From Dactylorhiza incarnata (lineage: Eukaryota > Streptophyta > Magnoliopsida > Asparagales > Orchidaceae), in contig JAWHQI010000023.1 in the NCBI GenBank assembly GCA_033032865.1, forward strand, positions 806,001 through 870,000: 64,000 nucleotides of DNA, given 5' to 3'. How positions within the stretch are numbered: position 1 is the stretch's first letter; each line of letters opens with the position of its first letter. Of the stretch, positions 52,862-64,000 are shown in pieces. The position numbers and the translations under genes were made by a program. The notes below the pieces were generated by a model. The model was given only the letters and a program-made list of their open reading frames with translations. It was not told the DNA's origin and did not search any database.

Positions 52862-54069
52862 ATGGTGGCGACAATGCGGAGACGTCGAGGCGACAAGAGG
52901 AGCCTTCGGTAAGCAGTGTTATTGTCCCATCCCTTATGAATATGGGCATGTCCCCGACAGACTTCTATCGTATGCTAGTATAGGCGATGGTAGCGGCTGA
53001 AGCTACGGCGATGCCATAGATTGTGAAACCTGTTGTGCAGGCTATGACTCCTGTTACCCCGGTTACTGTTACACCGGAGGTGGGAGTAAGACAGGTAGAG
53101 CCGTTAGCTGAGAGAGTGGTTGGGCATGGAGATCGTCAAAAAAAGTATTTTTTAAGTTTCCATCCTCCGACATTCAAAGGAGTTGGCACTCCGAAGGATG
53201 CCGAGGATTGGCCGGCGAGGATTCAGGAACTCCTGAAAGCGGCAGAGATCCCAAAGGACAAGCAGTCCCAGTTCGCAGCGTTTATGTTAGAAGGTGACGC
53301 CAAGCTATGGTGGGTGAATCACATCGGTCGTCATTTCCCTGGACGTACCTCGTCCATGAAAGAGTTTGGGAATGCTTTCCTGAAGCGCTATATCCTCTCT
53401 TGGACGAGGTTAACACTTCAGAGGCAATTCTTGCACTTTGTGCAGCGCGAGAAGTCGGTAGATGAGTACCTGCAGGAGTTTACTCATTTGGGTAGTTACG
53501 CGGGGATGACTATGGTTGTTGATGAGGAGAGGGATAACCTCTTCTATCAAGGGTTGAGGGAAAATTTAAGGCAACCCCTTATAGCCTTGAAGAATGAGAG
53601 ATTCAATGAGCTAGCCAAATCTGCTCGAACATTGGAGAGCGACATGGAGCAAACCCAGCGTCGTAAGGGCTTTGTAGCAAAGCAAGGAGAAGGTAAACCT
53701 TCTCAGTCTCAAGGGAAGTCTGGGGGAAGCTGGTGGAAGAGAAATCCATATCCTTTTAGGATTGGTGAGAGAAGCGGTGCAGCTTCTGAAGAGTTCCATT
53801 CGAAGGGACCCGTGACTGGCTTTACGTGTGGCAAGGTGGCCCACATAGATCGGTTCTGTTCCGAGAGTGGAGCTGAGCCAGAGCAGAGGCAAGAGCAGTC
53901 GGTGCATTCTGGCCCTAGTGTTGGGGAGAAAGGAAAAGAGGCGGAGTCCAGTGCTTCACGTTTCCCTCCAGTGCAGCCAAGAGCATACCACCTTGGGCAA
54001 CAAGAAGAAAATCGTCGACCCGATGTGGTTATATGTATGAAAAGTTTATATTTTCATTCGGTAGCTTAA
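52862..54069 (+). pseudogene. gag: Gag of element I
   Basis: ATG 52862 begins an Arg-rich start that soon meets a stop; the main frame, 53023-54069, carries the Gypsy Gag domain (FKGVGTPKDAEDW, then L-W-W and the FLKRY box). The nucleocapsid knuckle near 53815-53860 has lost its first Cys (now Gly), leaving FTCGKVAHIDRFC. Upstream stops and this change mark it as dead. Confidence 0.8.
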
Positions 54070-54102
54070 AACTGTTTGTGACTTTTCGTATTTGTTACAT
54101 GC

Positions 54103-54549
54103 ATGTTAGACTTCGAGCTAGTTTCTGGATATCACTACAGAGTGTTGTTCGACACGGGAGCGCCACACTCTTTTCTCGCGGAAAGCTTTATCCGTAGAAT
54201 CGGTGTTGAGACTGTCGAGGCGGAGGTAGAGCTTAGTGTGCGCATGCCAAATGGATCTTTCATGACCACTAGTAGGAAAGGACGCATTGTTTTGAGGATA
54301 TGTGAGTGTGACTTCGAATTGGTAGCAACAATTCTACCACTAGCCGAATTTGATATTATCCTGGGGATGGACTGGCTTACAGAGCAACGAGCTAGTATTG
54401 ACTACCTGTTGAAGGTGGTGACCCTAAGGAGTGAGGGTAGAGAGGAGGTCAAGTTCGAGGGCCTAGGCGGAGTGGCTTGCTCCCTGATTTCCGCTATACA
54501 AATGATGCGAGCAGTGAATCAAGGAGGTGAGGTGTTTATAACTTTGTAG
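54103..54549 (+). pseudogene. pol: Aspartic protease of element I
   Basis: In the same frame as gag but separated by two stops (54067-54085). The active-site motif FDTGAPHSF and the flap/DIILGMDWL motif are intact. It stops at TAG 54547-54549, followed by further stops near 54598 and 54643 before RT. Confidence 0.8.
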
Positions 54550-55915
54550 GCGACTCGCTCCACGAAGTTGGCAATCGAAGAAGTGCCAGTAGTGGAATAA
54601 TTCGAGGATGTGTTCCCCGAGGAGCTTCCGGGAGAACCTCATTAGCGTGAAATTGACTTTTCAATAGAGTTGGTGCAGGGTGCGAGGCCGGTGCCGCGTC
54701 CTCCATTCAGAATGGTACTAAAGGAACTGCCCGAGCTAAATGTGCAGTTGCAAGAGTTGCTAGAGCAAGGATACCTTAGGCCCAACTCTTCGTCGTGGAG
54801 TGCGCTAATGTTATTCGTAAAGAAAAAGTATGGTAGTATGCGGTTGTCCATAGACTACCGTAAGTTGAATAAGCTGACCATCAAGAATAAGTATCTGATT
54901 CCACGAATCGATGATTTGTTCGATCAGCTGGCGTGGTCGACAATGTATTCCAAGTTGGACTTGAAGTCGGGTTACTATCAATTGAGGATTCGAGAAGAGG
55001 ATATTCCCAAGATAGCATTTGGGATGAGGTATGGTCATTTTGAGTTCTTAGTGATCTCGTTCGGTTTGACGAACGAGCCATCAGTGTTCATCGGCGACAT
55101 CTTGGGTCATGTGATTTGATGAACATAGTGTTTTGGCAATACCTAGATTCATTTGTGGTTGTGTTCATCGGCGACATCTTAGTGTATTCAAAGTCAAATG
55201 CGGAATAAGAGTCTCATTTGAGATTGGTATTTCAGATTCTGAGGGAGAACCGACTTTATGCTAAGTTCTCTAAGTGTGAGTTCTGGATCGGGAAGGTGAC
55301 ATTCTTGGGTCATGTGATCAGAGGAGATGGGATGGCAGTGGATCTGACGAAGATTGAAGTTATTAGAGATTGTCCTGCACTGAGAACCGTGGCGGAAGTC
55401 CGGAGTTTCCTTGGACTAGCCGGTTATTACAGAATGTTCGTTGAGAACTTTTTGCAGATGGCTTTGCCCCTCACCCTTCTTACCCGAAAGGGCCAGAAGT
55501 TCCTGTGGACGCCGGAGTGTGCCAGTACGTTTGAGACCTTGAAGGAAAGGTTAATGTCTGATCCAATCGTAAGTCTTCCTAGTGGGGCTGAAGGGTTTCA
55601 GATTTTCAGCAACGCGTCAGGTTGCGGTTTGGGTTGTGTGATGGTGCAGCATGGCAACGTAATAGCTTATGGGTCGAGGAAGCTAAAGCCTTATGAGAGG
55701 AATTAGCCCATCCACGACTTGGAGTTGGCGGCGGTGATCTTTGCGTTGAAATTGTGGCAGCACAACGTGTATGGTGCGAAGGTGGAAATCTTCATGGACC
55801 ACAAAACCCTGAAGTATCTCCTGGATCAGAAGGATCTTAATATGAGACAACGTAGGTGGGTCGAGTTCCTTGGTGACTACGATGTGGCGATTCAGTATAC
55901 GCCATGCAAGGCCAA
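54550..55915 (+). pseudogene. pol: RT and RNase H of element I
   Basis: RT fragments at 54670-55119 and 55218-55706, RNase H to 55915. The RT active site reads FIGD at about 55170, the first of the two catalytic Asp residues being Gly. A misplaced copy of the same bases (GTTCATCGGCGACATCTT) lies 80 bp upstream and is joined to a piece of the later GGTCATGTGAT sequence. The RNase H motif is SNAS instead of SDAS. Several stops are present. C2 is inserted in the codons after PCKAN. Confidence 0.85.
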
Positions 55916-57110
55916 TGTAACATCCCCCAAACAACTAGACCCCTAAGTTGGTTTTGTCATGACTAGGTCATGAAAAAACCATAGGAAGAGCTTAAGATCA
56001 TGTGAGCTTGGGTGAGAGGGAGAAAACCCAAGTGGTCTGCATATAGCAATTTTCAGATACCTAGCCTAGGGTTGGACTTTAGGGATTCACCTTGAACCCT
56101 GACCTCACCATAGCATTCCTAACCCATTAGGTGCCTCCTTGGAGCACCAGGGACCCACTGGGGACAACCAAAGTGGCCAAATTGACTAAAGTCAACCCTA
56201 ACCCTAAATTGGTCAAACTAACTCAATTAGGGACAATTGGCCTTCACCATGTCAAATTGACCCTACCCCTACCCATATAGTGACATTAGGGATCTAATGG
56301 ACCAAAAAGCCCCATCATGGGACCTCCAATTTGGCCAATTTTACCAAAGTCAACTCTAGCCCTAATTTGTTCAAAAGTGCCCAATTAAGGGGAAATTCAC
56401 CCTCACCTTGCCAAATTGACTCCACCTAAACCTTCCTAACCCATGACAGAGTCCCAGGGGTCACTATCCACCCATTGTGGTCAATCCAAGTGGTCAATTT
56501 GACCAAAGTCAAACTTAGCCTAAATTTAGGTCAAAATGACCTACTTTACCCAAATTGAACCCAACACACTTGAGTTAGACCCAATTGGTGTGGTCCACCA
56601 CCTAATGGGGATTGAATTCTGCTGAGTTGGCCATTCAATTTTAAGAGAGTCGGCCATGAGAGAGAGAGAGGGCCCAATTTGGAAGGGAGAGAAAGAGATG
56701 GGAGTTATTGGGGAGGAAGAAGAAACCCCCAATCTGAGCAATTGATGGCACCATTCATCTCCCCTTGGGGAGAGGAGAAGTTTTCAACTTCTTTCCGGTC
56801 TAATTGATGGCCAATTCATCCCCCCCCCCCCCCCCAAGTGTAACCAAAATGCTAGTAATGTCCATTAATGGCTTTCAGGAATAAAGCCACCCAGCTCGAA
56901 TTGAAACCCCCCATTACCTTCAGTGATCAGAGATGAAGAAACCCCCCAACCTTCTAGTGAGAATCATGCAGAGGAGGCCTAGATCGGTATGGCACAAAAA
57001 GCTCCACCATCGGCAATGGCGACTCGCCGGAATACGCGCCACCTGGCCCCCTCACAGGTCTGATCCACTTCCTCTCCTCTAGTGCTAGATCCTCTAATGA
57101 ATCAGGGCTT

Positions 57111-57136
57111 GATCCGAGCTCAATTGGGCTCGGATC
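57111..57136. other. Near-perfect 26-bp palindrome of C2
   Basis: Centred on CAATTG with GATCCGAGC / GCTCGGATC arms and one mismatched pair. Counterpart of the 20-bp palindrome of C1 at 28988-29007. Confidence 0.6.
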
Positions 57137-60043
57137 GCGCTTCCGAGAGGGCTCGTTTCGAGCCCTCTTTCCCCCGCAAAATCCCCTCACTCCGGCCGGC
57201 CAACCACCTCTAATCGCCGGCCACCACCTCCACGAAGGTGGTGGTGGCATTGGTCGGCCGGGGCGGCGCTCAGGTGGCCGAGAAAGTGAGGAGGAAGTGA
57301 GCCAAGGACGGGCTGTCGCGCGCCGTCCATTACTTGGGGATGATGATGGTGAGCCGTCCGATCTGCCGTGATCTGCTATCCACAGATTTAAATAATTTTG
57401 CTATATGATTATTTCATTTTTGTCACACTTCCTGCAGTATTTTGTTTTAATTAGTAAAAATACATGCTGTTATCAAATGAAAAAGTGCCCAACATAAACT
57501 TTGTAGCCCTTGGTGTGTAGATTAAATGAAAATTTGTTTCAGGTCAATAGGGTCACTATACCCCCCTGTAGAGCCTTTTTGGTAGTACTGGTCCCTAGGG
57601 TAGGGCAGACACCATTCCTTGAATATCTTTTGATTGGGTCATGTGATTGACTTGAAAATTGAAACCTAGGCTACTTATATCAACCCCCTTATAATATCAA
57701 AAGATGGGAGTTTTAGGATAAAACTTTTCTATGGTTTTTGTAATAATTTCATAATTCAAATGTTAAGTAATTAATGGGTCTAATGAACCCCAATCCACTC
57801 CAACTTTTGGTGGGTGCTCCTTAGGGTTTTTATATGACCTTGGTAAAAATTTCAGCCCAATTGGGACTGATTTAGTTGGGTATTTTGATAACCCAAGTTG
57901 GGTCAAACTAGGTCAAAGTTAGGGTATGGTGTTCATCTTGGGGTATTGTGGTCAAAACTCATCAACATGATGTGAAACCTTGGCAACTGGTTTAGGATCA
58001 CCTAAAACACCTCCATGGGCGGGTGATGTGGGGTGGATTTGCCCCAAAACCCTAGCTTTGCCCTTAGGGTTGCACTTAGAGTTTTGTGAAGGACATGGGG
58101 TCAAATGTTATTGAATGGTCATGAAATTTGGTGTACAAGTTCAAAGGGTGTAATAATACCCTAGGAAATTTTAGGAGGATTTTAGGAACCCTTATTCCCC
58201 CTAAATTAGGTTATAACCTCTTTAGGGCATTTCATTATAAAAGAAAGTTACATGTTCAAATGGTCTTTGATGATGATGAAACCTTGGTATTGTCTTTAAT
58301 ATCATATGAAGAATCTCTGGTAATTTTTGTGTAATTAATTAAATGATTTAACTAGTACTTCATTCACAGGCACTTATTATGTCTTAGTCTTAAGAAAAAT
58401 AATTGAGAGTCCAATACTCTCTGGAAAAATTTGCAACTTGGTGATAGGACATTTCAGGGCACTAAGAAGCCCTGTAAAGTTTTATATAATTTTTTGGAGA
58501 TTGTTATCAGTAGGCTACTTCACAACATGTTCACATTAGGATTTATTTGGAATATTTATTTAGGTGAGAAAATGATTTCCATAAATTGTGAAAATATGTC
58601 AGTAAGCCTTACTGATCATCGCTATAGAGGTTTAGTAATTATTCCATAATTTTTGGATAAATATTTTTGATGGTTCCTTCATTAACCTCCAACTTTGGAT
58701 AGATGCTAAATATTATAAATAGAGGCCAATTCCTGATTGTAAAATTGTGACATTCTGTACTTACTGTTATTTTGGTATGATAGATTTATCTTAATTTTAT
58801 GGGATCCATATCATAAGAATACCTTACACTTCATGTTCATTTTCATACTAGACAAATATTGGAGAAATTAAAATAAATGCTAAAATGTTAAGGAAAAAAT
58901 ATGATCCTTTGGATTTAGGCTTAGAATAGCATGTTAGACACCCAGTAATAATCTTGAGTTAGTTGGATGAATATTTGAGGTACCTCCCCTTATGTGACTC
59001 ATATAACTCATTTGGTCTGCGTATAGTAAAATTGTAAAACTTGAGTAAATTGTGGATCATTAGGTGGGATTGGAAGGTAGATGGTGTACCTAGTATGGTA
59101 GAGAAGATGTGAGGTCACCATTAGGGGTCCATATGTTGAGTGTACTCGATAAGCCCAGGAGTAAGGTTGTGTTCGGTACCGACGAAAGATCGCCTTTCCC
59201 TTAGAGGGTCATAAAGTACTTAGGGTAAATTGAGAATAATGACAAGAAGGGTATTCTTACGGGTAGTTACCAATAAAATTAAGTGTCTTGAGAAAGAGAG
59301 CCTTGGGGTGTCATCCCATTGTGGTTCCTAGTACCGTAGCGAGCCCCTTACAAGGTAATCCTCCGGAAGTCCAAGATTAACCATAAATTGTAGGGATAAG
59401 TCGTTGTACAAGATTAACTTAATAATACGCACACCCACACCCTGTGGTTACGGGGGGTTTGTTGTTTGGTATTACGAGTGGTAGGCTCGGTGGTTGTAGC
59501 AGCAGACTAATTAGTCTGGTGAGCTTGTGCCTCAGTAGTGATTGTTGGTACGGATGGGTTGGTCCGGCGAGCCGTTGGCTCGGAAGGTTATGGTGACCGG
59601 CAGGTTAGCCCGGGGAGCCTTGTGGCTCGGGATAAAGTAGGACATGTTGTATGTGCATAAGGTGGTGGGTCATTAGTGTTGACGGTCGTCGCACCGACGT
59701 CGATACTTTGGCTCGGTAAGTGTGGTTAATACTTTACCAAAGAAATGTCTGGTGGACTAGCCAGTAAGAGTACGCAGGAGCTCCATTGATGTGTTCTTAG
59801 CGTTGAGGCATACGATATGTCTAGGTTAGGTAGTGCAGATACCAACCTGGAGGTGGGCGAGGCCCAACCCACCGCTTCTGTTTTCCACTACGGAAGTATC
59901 CTGGGAGTTTTGTTAGCTCCAAAAAGGGGAAACTAAAGGTCTGTGCGCATAGAGTCGTAGTGTGTGAGTTGCACTTGTATGAACATAACATTAAACTACA
60001 TACCTTGCATGACATAGCGTAACATTGCATTTCAACCTCTACC

Positions 60044-60084
60044 CCTATCGTATAAATTGGTTATGGGACTTTTTATACGATAGG
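60044..60084. other. 13-bp-stem hairpin of C2
   Basis: 60044-60056 (CCTATCGTATAAA) pairs perfectly with 60072-60084, 15-base loop. Homologous to 25928-25967 in C1 and 62429-62468 in C3. Confidence 0.75.
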
Positions 60085-60819
60085 CCCTGTTAAACGACCC
60101 CTTGGTCTATAGGTTTGTATGCATTCCTATAAATCAACAGTTACTTTTCCTTATTTACCTTTATATATTTGCTCTACTTGTTTACTTTACTTGTTCTTTC
60201 TCTACTTTACTTACTGCTTCAGTTATGATATATATTGCGTAGTGCTAGACAGCCCCTGTAGACTATATTCCTGTCATCTGCTATTGTTTACACCCCTTGT
60301 TGTCCTCCACTGCATTCCTCCTGCTCGGTGCCTAGGAGTCACCGGGGGAGGGGTGGGGGATTGGCTTAGTCTTTTGACTAACGGTCAGTGGACCTTATCA
60401 TTTTAGGGGACCGAGGAGATGCTGCAGCACCAGAGGCCAGTGCTGATGGAGGCGGGGCAGTCTAGCATGGGAGCACCGATGACAGGATCCGTGAGTGTCC
60501 TAGTAGCTTTAGTAGATTATGCTTCTGCGAGTGAAAATGTAGTGAGGATTTGATGTATCGGGCAGGAGCCCTTTATTATTATCGTACCTTTTTATTCAGA
60601 TTTTGATGTGGACATCTCTTCATGATGGTTTTTACTTTTCTATGTGATGTGGATTTAGCTTTTATAATTTGTTTAAGCTTTACTTCTTTGTGATCGACAT
60701 GGCCGGCAGGATCGGCGCCTTGTAGTGGCGACCTTCCCGAGTGAGGGTGTCACCGCAAAGCGGCGGTTCTGGGCATAAGACCCGGGTTTTAAATAAAAAA
60801 AGGGGGGGGGGGGTCTACA

Positions 60820-61588
60820 GCCAATGTGGTGGTTGATGCCTTGAGTAAAAAGTATTCCGGGCAAAGTAACTGGATTGAAGCGCATGACGAGCGTTTGGTG
60901 CGAGAGTTCGAGTCTCTTGACATTGCGTGTGTGGCTATAGGTGAGTCCAGTGCAACTCGGTTGAACTAGATCGAGATGCAATATGATTTAGCGGATCGAA
61001 TCCGAGAGGAAACTAGTGCAGACGAAGAGTGTTAACGATTGGTGTTGGAAGCTCAACAAAGCGAAGGCAGTGCTTTGGAGAAGGTCGGTGGACTCTTGAA
61101 GAGAAATGGAAGGGTGCGTGTTCCGCGTTTTAGCAAGCTTCGTGAGAAGTTGATGTTTTAGGCTCACTTCACGAAGTACTCCATTCATCCAGGAAGTACA
61201 CAGATGTACTTGGATTTGAAGAAATCCTTTTGGTGGCCTGGAATGAAGCGGGACATAACTTTGTATGTAAGTCGATGTCATACTTGTGCTTTAGTGAAAG
61301 CCGCGTGCCAAAGGCCGGGTGGGTTCTTGAAACCTCTTCCTATCCCCTAGTGGAAATTCGACGATATCTCCATGGATTTTGTGCATGGATTGCCTCGGTC
61401 GCAGCAAGGTAACAATGTGATTTGGGTGATTGTGGATCGCCTGACCAAGGTAGCCCACTTCATTCCAAATCGGAAGGAGTATAGCGTGGAGAACTCGTGG
61501 ATCTTTATATTCAAAATATCATGCGGTTGCATGGGATTCCAAAGAGCATTGTTAGTGATCGTGATGGACGGTTCACATCCAAGGACTG
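60820..61588 (+). pseudogene. pol: Integrase of element I, truncated
   Basis: Resumes at VVVDALSKK after C2, with stops near 60967, 61033 and 61158. The HHCC zinc finger is recognisable (H in AHFTKYSIHP; C in RCHTCAL). The integrase core has its first Asp in SMDFVHGLP and second in VSDRDGRF; a frameshift lies near 61495. C3 cuts it at 61589 before the catalytic Glu. Confidence 0.8.
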
Positions 61589-64000
61589 TGTAAGACCCAC
61601 ATCCCAGAACACAAAATACGGCCGAGGGAAGTCTTATGCCCAGAACAGCCACCTTGCGGTAGCGTCAGCACACGGGCTAACCTGTACCACAAGACACCTA
61701 TTCTGCCGGCTATTACCAATATCATTTGCCAACCCATCAATAAATTGAATATTTTCAAGAGTCCATAATTCACAAAGTATAAATGTCCACAAAATATATA
61801 AATGACAGGAAGCAAAAAGAGCTCCCAAATATACAATAACAAGGTATAGCGGAAGTCTACAACAAGAACTACAATCCCTCACAACCGTATCATAAGGTGT
61901 TGTTGCAAAAACTGCAACATGTCTCCAAGTCCAATCTGATCTGTCCGGTACTGCTCCAGCTGGGTGTGCTCCTAAACAAATAGTGGTGTAACAACCGTTA
62001 GTCATATAGACTAAGTGGCTTCACATTCTCTCACCCCCCAACTCTTAGGCATCGTGTGGAAGGAAAGAAAGAAAAGCTGCAATATAACAGTAAGTACAAT
62101 ATGCAGGTGACAAGGAGGTACTACTAACCTAGCAGTTATATATCAACAACTAACAACATGTATATATATACATCAAGCACCTTTCTAGAAAATCTATTAT
62201 AATAATTCAAGGGGCTACTATGAAGCCGAGCAGTATATATATAAACGAGCGTCAAAGTGAGTATGCACACGCGGTTATAAAAGAGTTTAAGCAGCTGGGA
62301 GAGTAAACCAGAGTAGTTATAAAGTAAACTAGATCAAGTAAATAAACAACTAGAGCAGCTATGGAAGTAACCTCAACTTATATGTGTACAGACAAACACA
62401 TAAGCTAAGGGATCTGGCAAGAAGTAAACTCATCGTATAAAAAAGCTCATACTAATTTATACGATGAGGTCTCTGTTTTATGCAAGTATACTATGCCATG
62501 ATGTGCAATGCAATGATGCAACTCACGCACACGACTCTGTACATACAGACCTTTTGTAGTTCCCTCTGTTCGAGTGTGTCAACTCAGGTACCCAGTTGAG
62601 GCAAACAGGGCAGTGGACCGGGCTGTCCACTTCTAGGCTTGTGTAACACCACCCAACCTAGACCTTTGTACGCCCCTAAGAACACACAGGGTATCCGCGT
62701 ACTATCTGGTAAGCACCACCTCTAGCCCTCTATTCAAGTCTCCGCTCAGGTACCCAGTTGAGGCAACAGGGCAGTGGGCCGGGCTGTCCACTTCTTGGCT
62801 TGTGTAACACCACCCAACCTAGACCTTTGTACGCCCCTAAGAACACATAGGGCATCCGCGTACTATCTGGTACAATAATGCCTCTAAGTGAAACACCAAA
62901 CTCTTGGCTCGGAGGACTCGACCAGTCCTCCTTATATAACATGGAACCTACCTTTTGCAGGACAACCCCAGTCCTCCCAATAGGATCTTGAGTCTACCGC
63001 TCGCAGGACTAACTCATGCTCTTAAGCAAGCAAGGGCTCCAAACCGAGTCCCTTCCCACATTAACTTAGGATGTCGACCCATCCCAATCACTAAACCAAG
63101 CCCTCAATGCTACCCGTAGAGAGTTAGCATAATCTTAGCAGTGAGACACACAAGTCCTGAGATTTCACTTCCTACGAACCTAACCTAAGGACTACTTGAG
63201 CACAATATCATGTCCTCAAACTAAAGATCAATGGCTAAGCTCGACTTTTAGTCAAGGGTTATTTCTCATCCAACTCTGTTAGATTCAACATATAGATTTA
63301 AATGCTAATTCATTCTACGCCATCAATCGTTCATCACATCCGAACACTTGGGTAAAAAGAGTGGGTTTATAATGTAGTTATTCATCTAACGACACATCAC
63401 GAACAGTATGATCCCCAGGTGCATATCACGACATCATATAAATATATTCCTCTACATTAGTGGTAACTCGTATGTCTTATAAGTCAGCATTAGTTGACTG
63501 GTATGAGTGTATAGAAAGCTGATCATAACATTTGTATTTACAAGTCCCATATCATGGAAGAATCAACCATGAAGTAGACGGTTAAGTATTCTATTTCTCC
63601 GAGTACAGTCAAGTCGTGTCTTACCATCATGAGAACATGTACAAACGACCTCCAATTAGCAAGTTTTAGGTTCATTACATAATTTGCCCAAACATTTAGG
63701 TCATTCACCTCCAATGATATATTAGAATCATAATAATAACCTTTACATATAATGTAATTATGAGCATTATTCAAATCACAACTTTCCTAAGGTTTCAAGC
63801 ACATATTCACTGTCCTAGAGCGTTATCAAACAAGTGATCAATCGAGTGGCTATATCAAACCCAAGACTTTTAAAATTTCTACTATATGTCATGGTTAGCA
63901 TCTTGAGCGTTTACACCAAATCTTAGTTCATTCGGAATAATCATGATAACTTTTTACGACACAATAATTTTATAACATAATATTGACAAATCACAGCAAG
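61589..64000. mobile_element. C3: solo-LTR family member, runs off the window
   Basis: Starts TGTAAGACCC after GACTG, inside integrase of element I, in the same orientation as C1. It shares the GTCTTATGCCCAGAACAGCC...TTGCGG block, the TTAGTC/GACTAA repeat (about 62001-62017) and the 13-bp hairpin. A direct repeat of about 155 bp (GTACCCAGTTGAGGCAA...TACTATCTGGTA) lies at 62589-62711 and 62750-62872. No gene in the visible 2.4 kb; the other end is outside. Confidence 0.75.
62429..62468. other. 13-bp-stem hairpin of C3
   Basis: 62429-62441 (CTCATCGTATAAA) pairs perfectly with 62456-62468, 14-base loop. An imperfect counterpart of C1's first hairpin lies just before it (about 62371-62410). Confidence 0.75.

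Larger units (their letters stand above)
55916..60819. mobile_element. C2: 4.9-kb solo LTR inside element I
   Basis: Exactly 4,904 bp from TGTAACATCCC to GGTCTACA with 5-bp duplication GCCAA (55911-55915; 60820-60824). It lies in reverse orientation relative to C1 and C3. It has no coding region, primer site or paired LTR. Landmarks: GGTCAA/TTGACC-rich zone (56150-56560), C-run (56821-56835), GC island with near-palindrome (56950-57340), TATAAATAG at 58714, hairpin at 60044-60084, and the family end block near 60690-60785. Confidence 0.85.
50587..61588 (+). mobile_element. Element I: decayed chromovirus-like Gypsy
   Basis: LTR (TGTAACGCCCC...GTGTTACA), tRNA-Met-type primer site, gag, protease, RT, RNase H and integrase in Gypsy order. 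It is interrupted at 55916-60819 by solo LTR C2 and cut at 61589 by C3, so the end of integrase, any chromodomain and the 3' LTR are not in the window. Many stops and altered catalytic residues show an old copy. Sequence style and primer site suggest the Tekay/Del group; without a chromodomain this is inference. Confidence 0.8.

Noticed and set aside
1..64000. Host genes, tRNA or rRNA genes
   Set aside because: No conserved host protein, tRNA cloverleaf or rRNA stretch was recognised; the tRNA-like words are primer-binding sites.

Overview
The window reads as repeat-dense nuclear DNA of a flowering plant. Every recognisable gene belongs to a plant transposable element: Sirevirus-type Copia, Athila-type Gypsy, a chromovirus-like Gypsy and a PIF/Harbinger DNA transposon. 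I find no host gene, tRNA, rRNA or CRISPR array. Species cannot be told from the sequence alone.

Left block (1-31937) is a nest at least four insertions deep. A broken Sirevirus-like Copia (A, 1 to about 4475) is followed by a minus-strand, gag-only Gypsy-like element (B). B is split by a 4.9-kb solo LTR (C1, TSD CATGG). C1 is split by an Athila-like Gypsy (D, 5353-25192, TSD ATCTT, 3.24-kb LTRs). D's 3' LTR is split by a Harbinger transposon (E, 18799-23723) with an intact, intron-bearing transposase gene, a DNA-binding-protein gene with one nonsense codon, and a 1.6-kb GT-rich block. By eye D's two LTRs differ at about 4 positions outside two small indels, so D is very young and E is younger still.

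Middle block (31938-50586) is Sirevirus territory. An old Copia piece (F) ends in a shared LTR that also serves as the 5' LTR of a second broken copy (H). A young, structurally complete Sirevirus-like element (G, 35141-46944, 1,611-bp LTRs, TSD ATTTA) is inserted in that LTR. G has two CCHC knuckles in Gag, protease-integrase-RT-RNase H in Pol, an open 844-residue third ORF in the env-like position, multiple polypurine tracts and palindromic LTR repeats. Its gag and pol carry three lesions.

Right block (50587-64000) is a decayed chromovirus-like Gypsy (I) interrupted by two more members of the C1 solo-LTR family (C2 at 55916-60819, TSD GCCAA; C3 from 61589 to the window end). C1, C2 and C3 share termini, length (C1 about 4,906 bp, C2 4,904 bp) and a perfectly paired 13-bp hairpin whose arms change in step between copies.

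The features most worth checking are the covarying hairpins of the giant solo LTRs, AG|GTA junctions just before pol and each env-like ORF, the env-like ORF family itself, the young Harbinger that entered an LTR without a visible target duplication, and an unidentified coiled-coil ORF with its own TATA box inside element A. All coordinates of nested elements come from matching ends and target duplications by eye.
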